Part shown: positions 1 through 6,703 of the stretch, piece by piece
Numbering within the stretch: the first letter of the stretch is position 1
Layout of the letters: every line of letters starts with the position of its first letter
Source: Candidatus Caldarchaeum sp.
Lineage (GTDB): Archaea > Thermoproteota > Nitrososphaeria_A > Caldarchaeales > Caldarchaeaceae
DNA length: 20,108 nucleotides
Direction: 5' to 3'
Assembly: GCA_025054795.1 (NCBI GenBank)
Contig: JANWZU010000020.1
Location: 1 to 20,108 of the forward strand
Translations under genes and position numbers: made by a program
Notes under the pieces: model-generated
What the model saw: the letters and a program-made list of their open reading frames with translations, nothing else
What the model was told of the DNA's origin: nothing
Database searches by the model: none

Positions 1-855
1 GACAGGCGCTCCGGCAGGCTGGCCTAGATAGTCGTTCAGTAGGCCGATTGCGATATGCACCTCGCCTGCAGCCACGAGTGTGTAGGCTTCGCTTGCGCTT
101 GAAGTCATTCTCGGGTTGTTCCTAGCTAGGCCGGTGAGAAAGTTGTTCCAGTCCGACTCAGACATTGTGGTCTTTAGTGTGGCGAACAAGGCTCCTGCGA
201 CGTTGAGTATGGAGGGCCTGTCCATGGCGATTTTATCCTTCCACTTAGGGTCGGCTAAGTCAGTCCATTTCTTCGGCAGGTCGGCCGGGTTTGTCACTCT
301 GTTTTTGTTGTACAGGACTACCATGGGGACAGTGTATGCGGGATGCCACTGGTTGTCCTTGTCCCTAAACCCAGCCGGGTATCCCATCAAAACTTCTTGA
401 GGGTTGGCGTAGGCCTCTAAGGCTCCGGCTCTTTTCAGCGGAAGCAGGACACCGAGGGTGTTTATGACTATGTCGGCCCTGACGTTTCCAGCTCTGTACT
501 CCGCTTCGGCTCTGCTCGTTATCTCAGCGGGGCTGAGGCCTATGTACTCGACTTGAGCCCATGGGTAGGCTTTCTTGAACTCGGGCACGACTTTTTCGAG
601 GAAGTCAGGCGTGTCCATGACCCCGTAGATGACAAGCTTTGTCTCACGGCGTGCGAGCTCCTCCAAATTCGCTATGACTTCTGCCGTAGCAGTTCGAGTG
701 ACAGTCTGTACGCCGAGCGTCCTCTCAACAGTGACCGTCCTCGCCGCACCGCCTCCAAGAACAGGACCTAAAGCTATTCCGCCAACGAGAAGGCCTATGA
801 CCAGAGAGACAACCACTGCAACGGCTAAAGAGGTAGAAACAGCTTTTCTACGCAT
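1..855 (-). CDS. ABC transporter solute-binding protein, Fe(III)/AfuA-like family (partial, C-terminus beyond window)
   Basis: I translated this from the sequence: the frame is open from the ATG at 855 down to base 1, giving 285 residues with no stop, so the C-terminus lies outside the window. Residues 8-35 are a strongly hydrophobic signal or anchor segment. A Thr/Val-rich stalk (about 40-60) follows, as is usual for archaeal surface binding proteins. The mature part begins near residue 66 (ETKLVIYGVMDTPDF). The segment WTDLADPKWKDKIAMDRP (about 197-214) is typical of family 1/6 periplasmic binding proteins of the iron(III) AfuA/FbpA kind; related proteins bind other small anions or organic ligands, so the substrate is open. 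No lipobox cysteine is visible. No permease or ATPase of a transporter lies in the window; they may follow downstream, past base 1. The gene starts 60 bases after the molybdopterin-subunit gene and has its own TATA-like box. Confidence 0.85.
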   Translation of the reverse strand, partial: MRRKAVSTSLAVAVVVSLVIGLLVGGIALGPVLGGGAARTVTVERTLGVQTVTRTATAEVIANLEELARRETKLVIYGVMDTPDFLEKVVPEFKKAYPWAQVEYIGLSPAEITSRAEAEYRAGNVRADIVINTLGVLLPLKRAGALEAYANPQEVLMGYPAGFRDKDNQWHPAYTVPMVVLYNKNRVTNPADLPKKWTDLADPKWKDKIAMDRPSILNVAGALFATLKTTMSESDWNNFLTGLARNNPRMTSSASEAYTLVAAGEVHIAIGLLNDYLGQPAGAPV

Positions 856-884
856 AGTTATCGCTTTTCTTCTCTTTTTGGAGC

Positions 885-899
885 GGATATAAGCTTTTT
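885..899 (-). promoter_or_regulatory. Archaeal TATA/BRE-like promoter of the solute-binding protein gene
   Basis: On the minus strand the sequence AAAAAGCTTATATCC places an A-rich BRE-like stretch before a TATA box (GCTTATATCC). It sits about 30 bases upstream of the ATG at 855, which would give a leaderless or very short-leader transcript. The site lies in the 60-base gap after the molybdopterin-subunit gene. Confidence 0.6.
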
Positions 900-915
900 C
901 CGAAGACCGCCGGCA

Positions 916-3276
916 TCAGGTTTTCAATTTCTTTGCGGCTCTTAGCAGTTTTTCAGGCGTTAAAGGAGTGTTTGACAGGTTTGCTCTGGTGCCTAGCTTC
1001 CTCAGGGCGTCTTCTGCAGCGGAGATCAGTGCTGGGACAACCATCATGCCTGTCTCTCCAACACCTTTGCTGCCTACAGGCGTGTGGGGCGAGGGGGTTT
1101 CATAGTGCTCGACCTCGACCTCCCTAGGCGCTTCGAGGGCCGTGGGAATCAGATAGTCCATCAAGGAACCTGTAACGATGTTTCCCTCAGAGTCGTAAAC
1201 AAGCTGTTCGTAAAAAGCGCCTCCCAACCCTTGAACAAGCCCCCCGACAACCTGGCCGTCAACAAGCGCTGGGTTGATTACTTTGCCACAGTCGTCCACC
1301 ACAAAGGCATGCGGAAAGGTCAAGCGGCCTGTCTCTTGGTCGAGTTCAACAATTACGCCGAAGGCTGCGAAGGAGTAGGCGACGTAGGTGTTGAGCCTGT
1401 TCCGCTCGTCTTTAACCCAGTTGATGTTCGGCGCTCTAAAGCTGGCTGTTGCCTCCAAAACGGGACCCACGCCGCTCGGCAGTGTAAACGTTCTTCTGTA
1501 CACATAACGGGCTACTTCTTTGAGAGTAAGCTTCTTGTCCGGCGAGCCTTTCACCTGTACGAAACCGTTCTCAATCTCTATGTCGGAGGGGTTGCATTCG
1601 AGAATGCTGGATGCTGCTTGTGTGATTTTTCTGCGCATCTCCTCCGCCGCAAGATACGCCGAAGAAACACCGACAACTGACACCCTGCTGCTGTTGTTCC
1701 CGATTCCGTATGGACAGACGGCAGTATCGCCTTGGATTACATGAATGTCTTCAACTCCTACGCCAAGCTTGTCTGCCACCACTTGTGCGATGGATGTTTC
1801 GTTCCCGTTCCCGGGAGTGGTCACTCCAGTTTTGACCGTTATTTTTCCAGACTGGTCTATCTGGATCGTGGTCGTGTCAGTGGCCTGCGTAAACGAGTCA
1901 AAGAAGGCGGAGGCGCATGGCTCGACGGCTAACGCAACCCCAACCCCACGAAGAATTGGACCCTCCTTTTCAACCATTTTCAACCTGTTCAGCCAGCCTT
2001 TGAGAATACTCACCACTTCCTCGTAGTTTCCGCTGTCATACTCGGCACCGGTAGCCGTGACGTACGGCATCTCATCCTGTCTGATCAGATTTCTCAGCCT
2101 AACTTCAATCTTGTCCATGTTGAGCTCGTTCGCAACTAGGTCCATAACTCTTTCATAAACTATTGCTGCCGAGTCCTTTCCAAACCCTCGGTAGGCTTGG
2201 TAGTGGGTCTTGTTCGTGACAACTCCGTAACCTTCGACTCGGAGGTTCCTTATCTTGTAGGGGCCGGGGAGCATCTTTGCAGCGTTGTAGGCCTGCATTA
2301 TTCCTCGGGTTGCGTTGTAAACCCCTAGGTCAACCACTATCCTGTCCTTGAGACCCAGTACCTGGCCATCTCTTTTGACGGCTACTTGGATGTCGTGAAT
2401 TTGATGCTTCGAGTGGCCTGTGGCAACCATGTGCTCAGAGCGGTTCTCAACCCATTTAACAGCGGTCTTCAACTTAAGGGCCGCCAAGGAAATTACCGGC
2501 TCTTCTCTGTAAGGAGGAATCTTGAGGCCGAACGCCCCTCCTACCTGCGGTTGAATGACGCGGATAACTGATTCGGGGATGTTCAGGAGCTCTGAGAGGA
2601 TTGTGCGTAGCGGGTGGGGCTGCTGCGTCGAGGCGTAGAGCGTAAGGCCGTTGGACAGAGGGTCGAACTGGGCCACATAGCCTCTGCACTCTATCGGCGT
2701 TCCCGTGAACCTCTGTGTCTCTATCCGAGTCTCTAAAACTGTGTCAGCTTCTCTAAATGCTTTCTCAACGTCGCCGCTCTCAATTGTGTATCTCATCAGA
2801 ATGTTGTCCCCCCACTCTGGATAGAGCAGGTTCTCTTTTTCGTTAAGAGCCTCCATGGGGTCGACCAGAGGTTTCAGCGGCGTGTAGTCAACCACCACTC
2901 TCTCAACAGCATCCTCGACAGCATAAATATCTCGGCAAACTACGAATGCAACCGGCTCGCCGACAAACCTTACACGATCTCCAGCTAATGGGTACAGCTC
3001 GGCGTGCTTGACATCCAGCCCAGCGAACCTACCCACGGGAGCTGGATAGGGGTTGATGAAAGGCTTGATGTCGTTTAAACTCCATACAGCTACCACGTCG
3101 CGCATTCGCAAAGCGTCTCCTGCGTCTATCTTATTGACTACGGCGTGGGCGTATGGGCTTCTTACGAAACCTCCGTAGAGCATGTTGGCAAGTTTGATGT
3201 CTTCTATGAACCTTCCCATCCCTCGGACGAGAACGCCGGCATCTTTCTTAGGAACTGCTGCGCCTACATAATTCAC
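916..3276 (-). CDS. Xanthine dehydrogenase/aldehyde oxidase family molybdopterin-binding (large) subunit
   Basis: This 786-residue protein has the normal length of a large subunit of the molybdenum hydroxylases, which hydroxylate purines, aldehydes or N-heterocycles. It shows the N-terminal GRFIEDI region, the glycine-rich QVGGAFGLK (about 243-252) that contacts the cofactor, the active-site loop AYRGFGK (361-367), and the C-terminal GSKGVGETG with the expected catalytic Glu near 741. The loop lacks the CSFR cysteine of true aerobic CO dehydrogenase, so CO oxidation is unlikely; the actual substrate cannot be read from the sequence. The start codon is GTG (3274-3276), chosen because it restores the usual family N-terminus (YVGAAVPKKDA). 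It lies 25 bases behind the aminotransferase gene, so the two are probably co-transcribed. No FAD (CoxM-like) or 2Fe-2S (CoxS-like) subunit lies beside it, which is unusual. Confidence 0.9.
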   Translation of the reverse strand: MNYVGAAVPKKDAGVLVRGMGRFIEDIKLANMLYGGFVRSPYAHAVVNKIDAGDALRMRDVVAVWSLNDIKPFINPYPAPVGRFAGLDVKHAELYPLAGDRVRFVGEPVAFVVCRDIYAVEDAVERVVVDYTPLKPLVDPMEALNEKENLLYPEWGDNILMRYTIESGDVEKAFREADTVLETRIETQRFTGTPIECRGYVAQFDPLSNGLTLYASTQQPHPLRTILSELLNIPESVIRVIQPQVGGAFGLKIPPYREEPVISLAALKLKTAVKWVENRSEHMVATGHSKHQIHDIQVAVKRDGQVLGLKDRIVVDLGVYNATRGIMQAYNAAKMLPGPYKIRNLRVEGYGVVTNKTHYQAYRGFGKDSAAIVYERVMDLVANELNMDKIEVRLRNLIRQDEMPYVTATGAEYDSGNYEEVVSILKGWLNRLKMVEKEGPILRGVGVALAVEPCASAFFDSFTQATDTTTIQIDQSGKITVKTGVTTPGNGNETSIAQVVADKLGVGVEDIHVIQGDTAVCPYGIGNNSSRVSVVGVSSAYLAAEEMRRKITQAASSILECNPSDIEIENGFVQVKGSPDKKLTLKEVARYVYRRTFTLPSGVGPVLEATASFRAPNINWVKDERNRLNTYVAYSFAAFGVIVELDQETGRLTFPHAFVVDDCGKVINPALVDGQVVGGLVQGLGGAFYEQLVYDSEGNIVTGSLMDYLIPTALEAPREVEVEHYETPSPHTPVGSKGVGETGMMVVPALISAAEDALRKLGTRANLSNTPLTPEKLLRAAKKLKT

Positions 3277-3301
3277 GGGTCTAGCTCAACCCCTCTTCGT
3301 A

Positions 3302-4483
3302 TTATGTCTTATGTCTGCGAAGGTCTTCGACTGCTTTGGCGATTTTTTCAACCCCTAGCAGAAGCCTGTTTATTTCCGAGGTGCAGGCCATTCTGAGGTG
3401 GTTCTCACCCATGGTTCCGAAGCTTGAGCCCGGGACGGTTGAAACATGAACAGTGTCGAGAAGGTGCATAGCAAAATCGAACGAGCTCATTTTAACCGCT
3501 TCCCCGAAGTTGGGAAACAAGTAGAAGGCGCCTTTCGGCTTAACGCATGAAACACCTTCAATCTCAAGCAACCTTTTGTAGACTGCGTCCCGACGCCGCC
3601 TGTATTCGTTGAGCATTAATTCTATTTCTTCGTGATGGTGTTTTAATGCGGCTGTCGCTGCGTGCTGAACGGCGGTGTTAGCGCATGTCGAGACGTAGAG
3701 GTTCAGCTTGGCAACCTCTTCAGCTATTTGCTGTGGAGCTATGACGTAGCCTATTCTGAGTCCCGTCATGGCATAGGTTTTAGAAAGCGAGTTAACCGTG
3801 ATTACTCGATTTTTCAGGCCCTCGAAAGACCCTATGCTGACGTGAGTTTCACCGTCGAACACAAATTTTTCGTAGACCTCGTCCGAGAGAACAAGTAGGT
3901 TCCTCTCTACCGCTAAATCAGCTATCTCTTGCAGTATTTTCCTGTTTAGGACGGAGCCCGTAGGGTTTTGTGGCGTGTTTATCAGTATCATCTTTGTCTT
4001 TGAAGTTATCTTTTTCTCCAAGTCCTCGACGTCAACCATGTATCCCTTGTCCTCGGACAGCCGGTATCCGACTGGAACGCCGTTTGCCAAAGACACCATG
4101 GCGTTGTACTGCGCCCATCCCGGGTCAGGAATCAAAACCTCCTCACCGGGGTTAACCGTGGCCATCATCGAGAGGTATAGGGCTGCGCTGCCTCCGGGTG
4201 TGATGACTACCTCCGACGGCGACACATCCATGCCGTTCTCACGTCTGGCCTTCTCAGCGACGGCTTCACGAGTTTCCGGCAGCCCCGCGCTCGGCGAGTA
4301 GTGGGTGTACCCTTCTTCTATAGCTTCATAGAGAGCTTGCCTCACTTTCCTAGGCGGCTGGAAGTCTGGCTCGCCTATGTCCATTCTGATTACGTCAGGT
4401 ATCTTTAGAGTCTTCTCCCACATCACCCTGATTCCTGAGAGCGCTATGCTGCGGGTTCTTTCGGAGAGATAGTTGACGGCCAT
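3302..4483 (-). CDS. Class I/II pyridoxal-phosphate aminotransferase (aspartate aminotransferase-like)
   Basis: A fold-type-I aminotransferase of 393 residues, the usual length for the aspartate/aromatic aminotransferase group that moves amino groups to 2-oxoglutarate. Visible motifs in order are the MDIGEPDFQPP substrate-binding start, NTPQNPTG, SDEVYEKFVF, the PLP-lysine site NSLSKTYAMTGLRIGY (Lys about 235), and a C-terminal RMACTSE with the carboxylate-binding Arg. I chose the ATG at 4481-4483, one base after the TAG stop of the asparaginase-like gene. An upstream alternative at 4519 would add 12 residues unlike the family and would overlap the neighbour. The tight spacing implies one operon with the genes on both sides. 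The amino donor cannot be told from sequence; Asp, aromatic amino acids and Ala are all possible. Confidence 0.9.
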   Translation of the reverse strand: MAVNYLSERTRSIALSGIRVMWEKTLKIPDVIRMDIGEPDFQPPRKVRQALYEAIEEGYTHYSPSAGLPETREAVAEKARRENGMDVSPSEVVITPGGSAALYLSMMATVNPGEEVLIPDPGWAQYNAMVSLANGVPVGYRLSEDKGYMVDVEDLEKKITSKTKMILINTPQNPTGSVLNRKILQEIADLAVERNLLVLSDEVYEKFVFDGETHVSIGSFEGLKNRVITVNSLSKTYAMTGLRIGYVIAPQQIAEEVAKLNLYVSTCANTAVQHAATAALKHHHEEIELMLNEYRRRRDAVYKRLLEIEGVSCVKPKGAFYLFPNFGEAVKMSSFDFAMHLLDTVHVSTVPGSSFGTMGENHLRMACTSEINRLLLGVEKIAKAVEDLRRHKT

Positions 4484-4484
4484 G

Positions 4485-5420
4485 CTAGACCCTGAGTATC
4501 GTCCCGAAATTGAGCACAACCTTCCTGCTGTCTACTGCGTAGGCATGGGGCATAAGCTCCGTGTTTCGCACACCTCCGACCCTACCTCGAAAATCAAGCG
4601 ACACTCCTCCCAGCAGCACGCCGCTTCCCTTCGACGGTAAACTCCTCAACACACTCGTGAAAGCCTCTGTCAAAGCAGCCTGAGGGTCAAGACCGTTTTC
4701 CACTAGCTGAGCAACATTCCTCGCAACTATGTTCTGCATTATGACCTCACCGTGGCCTGTCAAAGAAACGCCGCAGCGGGGCCCTGCGTATGTTGAGGCG
4801 TTGATGATGGGTACGTCGCCGACCCTGCCGGGGAGCTTCATCGGGAACCCTCCGCTCGATGTGCCCGCAGCGATTCTCCCGTCCTTGTCCAAGGCGACGG
4901 CGCCCACGGTGTCCCCCAGCTTGGCGAACTTTGAGATCTTCGACCAGTATGCCAGCAGAGAGGTCTGCTCTCCCTTCATCAGCTTCTCCCTAAGCTCCTG
5001 CCAGCCTCTGCGTCTCTCCTCGGTCGCAGGGTCGTACTCCCTGAACCCGAAGTGTCTTGCGAACTCTGTAGCTCCGTCTCCCACGAGGAGAATGTGGTCG
5101 GTCTCCTCCATCACCTTCCTAGCCACGAGTATGGGGTTCTTGACCTTCTTTATCGCTGCAACTGCACCGGTTTTATTGCTGAAGCCGTCGACTATTATAG
5201 CATCCATCTCCACCTCGCCCTTGAGGTTGAGCCACGAGCCTGTTCCTGCGTTGAATATGGGGTTGTCCTCCATCACTCTGATGGCCTCTGTTGCGGCTTC
5301 GACGGCGGACCCTCCCTTCAGCAGAAGGTCTATTCCTGTTTCGACGGCTTCGCTGACTCCTTTGTTGAACTTTTCATCGAGGGGGTTTATCGCACCGCCG
5401 TGAACAACTATGGCAACCAT
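4485..5420 (-). CDS. Isoaspartyl peptidase/plant-type L-asparaginase (Ntn-hydrolase)
   Basis: This 311-residue protein matches the N-terminal-nucleophile asparaginase family, which hydrolyses L-asparagine or isoaspartyl dipeptides. It starts with VVHGGA, and has FNAGTGSWLNLKGEVEMDA (about 56-73). The self-cleavage site is GDTVGAVALD, with Thr171 as the likely nucleophile exposed after Asp170. Substrate-binding elements TSSGGFPMKLPGRVGD and LTGHGE follow. Normally the precursor cleaves itself into alpha and beta chains. One departure is INAS directly after GRVGDVPI, where relatives usually have a Gly-rich IGAG; this may alter the pocket. The gene lies 13 bases after the M24 peptidase stop, with a GGGGAG ribosome-binding site about 7 bases before the ATG. 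A taspase or glycosylasparaginase role is less likely, given the short length and archaeal setting. Confidence 0.9.
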   Translation of the reverse strand: MVAIVVHGGAINPLDEKFNKGVSEAVETGIDLLLKGGSAVEAATEAIRVMEDNPIFNAGTGSWLNLKGEVEMDAIIVDGFSNKTGAVAAIKKVKNPILVARKVMEETDHILLVGDGATEFARHFGFREYDPATEERRRGWQELREKLMKGEQTSLLAYWSKISKFAKLGDTVGAVALDKDGRIAAGTSSGGFPMKLPGRVGDVPIINASTYAGPRCGVSLTGHGEVIMQNIVARNVAQLVENGLDPQAALTEAFTSVLRSLPSKGSGVLLGGVSLDFRGRVGGVRNTELMPHAYAVDSRKVVLNFGTILRV

Positions 5421-5433
5421 TATGCTCTCCCCA

Positions 5434-6609
5434 TCACACCACGATCAGCTCTCTAGGGAGGTCTGAGACAACGACGTTCCCTTTCTCGGTTATCACGACG
5501 CTGTCCTCTATGTTGAAGCCGCTCAAGCCAAATTTGTGGTACGGAACCTCCAAGGATAGAGTCATTCCGGGGCTTAGCGGAGTGTGATCGGAAGCCGATA
5601 TCTCCGGAGGGTCGTAGAGCTCAACCCCCACGCCGTGCCCAACGTTGCCCCTGCTGTACTTAGGGTCCAACTTCTCCCTGACATATTTCTCAGCCACTGC
5701 ATGCAGCTCCGAAGCTTGGACTCCCGGCTTTGCCCTTTCTATCAAGAGCTGCTCAGCTTCCTCCAGAACGCTGTAAATCTTCTTCGCCTCAGGGGGCGGT
5801 GTCCCGACGGCGACTGTTCTCGAGAGGTCGCATCCAAACCCTTGGTACACGCAGCCTATGTCCATTCTTATGATGTCTCCTTTCCGGAGCTTTTTGCCGT
5901 CCGGCTGATGGTATATGTTGGGCCCGTCTTCGGGGCCTGCTGCAATCGTCGTCTGGAACCATCCGTCTCCACCCTGCTTCAGTATCTCGGTTTTGAGAAT
6001 GAAGTGAAGGTCTCTCTCAACAGCACCTTCCCGCATCTCGCCTATCACCTTCTTCATAGCTGCGCAGAGAATCCTGTTGGCTTCCCTAAACCTACGTATC
6101 TCCTCTTCGTTCTTGACCATTCTCAGCTCGGTGAAAACGCGGGTAGCGTCGACCATCTTAACCTCTCCGATGCTTGCTTTCAGTTTCTCGAACAGCCCAA
6201 CAGGCATTAGAGATGTGTCAACACCTATGGTTGATTTACGCAGCCCAAGCTCGTCCAGCAGCTTGGAGAAGGCTTCGAAAGCGTTTGCAGCATAGACCGA
6301 AACCTCCTCCTTTCTCACTATGTATACCCCTGTCTTGTAGGGTTTTATGTTCTTTATCCACGAGTGCTTCCTCGCCAGCTCCACGGCGGCGGCCGTAGTT
6401 ATCAGCGCCGGCTCTTTGTCAAGCGGGATGACAGCGAAAACAGGCGAGGCGTTTTTCACAGAGTACAGCAGAGCGTTGGGGGATGTGCTGGCTACGGGTA
6501 GTTCCGAGAGATAGTATACGTTTGGCGGTGAGGAGGCTGCGAGAACATCTAACCCGTGTTTACTCATAACTGCCTTGATTCTAGGCAGATCAGGTCTTGA
6601 TGGCGTCAT
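5434..6609 (-). CDS. M24 family metallopeptidase (Xaa-Pro aminopeptidase/creatinase-like)
   Basis: This 391-residue protein has a creatinase-type N-terminal domain (about 1-150) and a pita-bread M24 catalytic domain. All five metal ligands of an active dinuclear peptidase are visible: Asp250 and Asp261 (MDIGCVYQGFGCDLSRT), His325 (GNVGHGVGVELYDPP), Glu354 (SLEVPY) and Glu368 (FNIEDSVVI). The likely role is removal of N-terminal residues ahead of proline or a related C-N bond hydrolysis; some relatives with the same fold act on creatine. The frame remains open upstream to 6765, but I chose the ATG at 6607-6609 because a TATA box lies about 26 bases before it, and because the extension would run into the divergent ATPase gene. 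It is the first gene of the minus-strand operon. Confidence 0.9.
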   Translation of the reverse strand: MTPSRPDLPRIKAVMSKHGLDVLAASSPPNVYYLSELPVASTSPNALLYSVKNASPVFAVIPLDKEPALITTAAAVELARKHSWIKNIKPYKTGVYIVRKEEVSVYAANAFEAFSKLLDELGLRKSTIGVDTSLMPVGLFEKLKASIGEVKMVDATRVFTELRMVKNEEEIRRFREANRILCAAMKKVIGEMREGAVERDLHFILKTEILKQGGDGWFQTTIAAGPEDGPNIYHQPDGKKLRKGDIIRMDIGCVYQGFGCDLSRTVAVGTPPPEAKKIYSVLEEAEQLLIERAKPGVQASELHAVAEKYVREKLDPKYSRGNVGHGVGVELYDPPEISASDHTPLSPGMTLSLEVPYHKFGLSGFNIEDSVVITEKGNVVVSDLPRELIVV

Positions 6610-6629
6610 GCTCAACGGCTCGCCCCGGG

Positions 6630-6646
6630 TTTTTATAAATCTATCC
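6630..6646 (-). promoter_or_regulatory. Archaeal promoter (TATA box) for the M24 peptidase operon
   Basis: The minus strand reads ATTTATAAAA (TATA at 6632-6640), with the box centred about 26 bases upstream of the ATG at 6609. That predicts a leaderless transcript. It faces away from the promoter of the ATPase A gene, and about 30 bases lie between the two TATA boxes. Confidence 0.7.
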
Positions 6647-6662
6647 GGTTTAGAATGTGCGC

Positions 6663-6679
6663 CGAAAGGGTTTAAATAC
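6663..6679 (+). promoter_or_regulatory. Archaeal promoter (BRE/TATA) for the A-ATPase subunit A gene
   Basis: CGAAAGGG followed by TTTAAATAC looks like a BRE element plus TATA box. Its centre is about 28 bases before the ATG at 6704, and there is no convincing Shine-Dalgarno sequence, so a leaderless transcript is likely. Confidence 0.7.
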
Positions 6680-6703
6680 GTAGCCTCGAAGCTGAGAACC
6701 AAG

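Noticed and set aside
916..3276. Aerobic CO dehydrogenase large subunit (coxL)
   Set aside because: The active-site loop is AYRGFGK and lacks the AYxCSFR cysteine needed for the Cu-Mo centre.
4729..5403. 224-residue plus-strand open frame opposite the asparaginase-like gene
   Set aside because: Low-complexity Ser/Pro-rich shadow of a clear conserved gene in the opposite frame.
6575..6703. N-terminal extension of ATPase subunit A by 43 residues
   Set aside because: The extension overlaps the divergent peptidase gene and its promoter, is unlike the family, and the ATG at 6704 has a well-placed TATA box.
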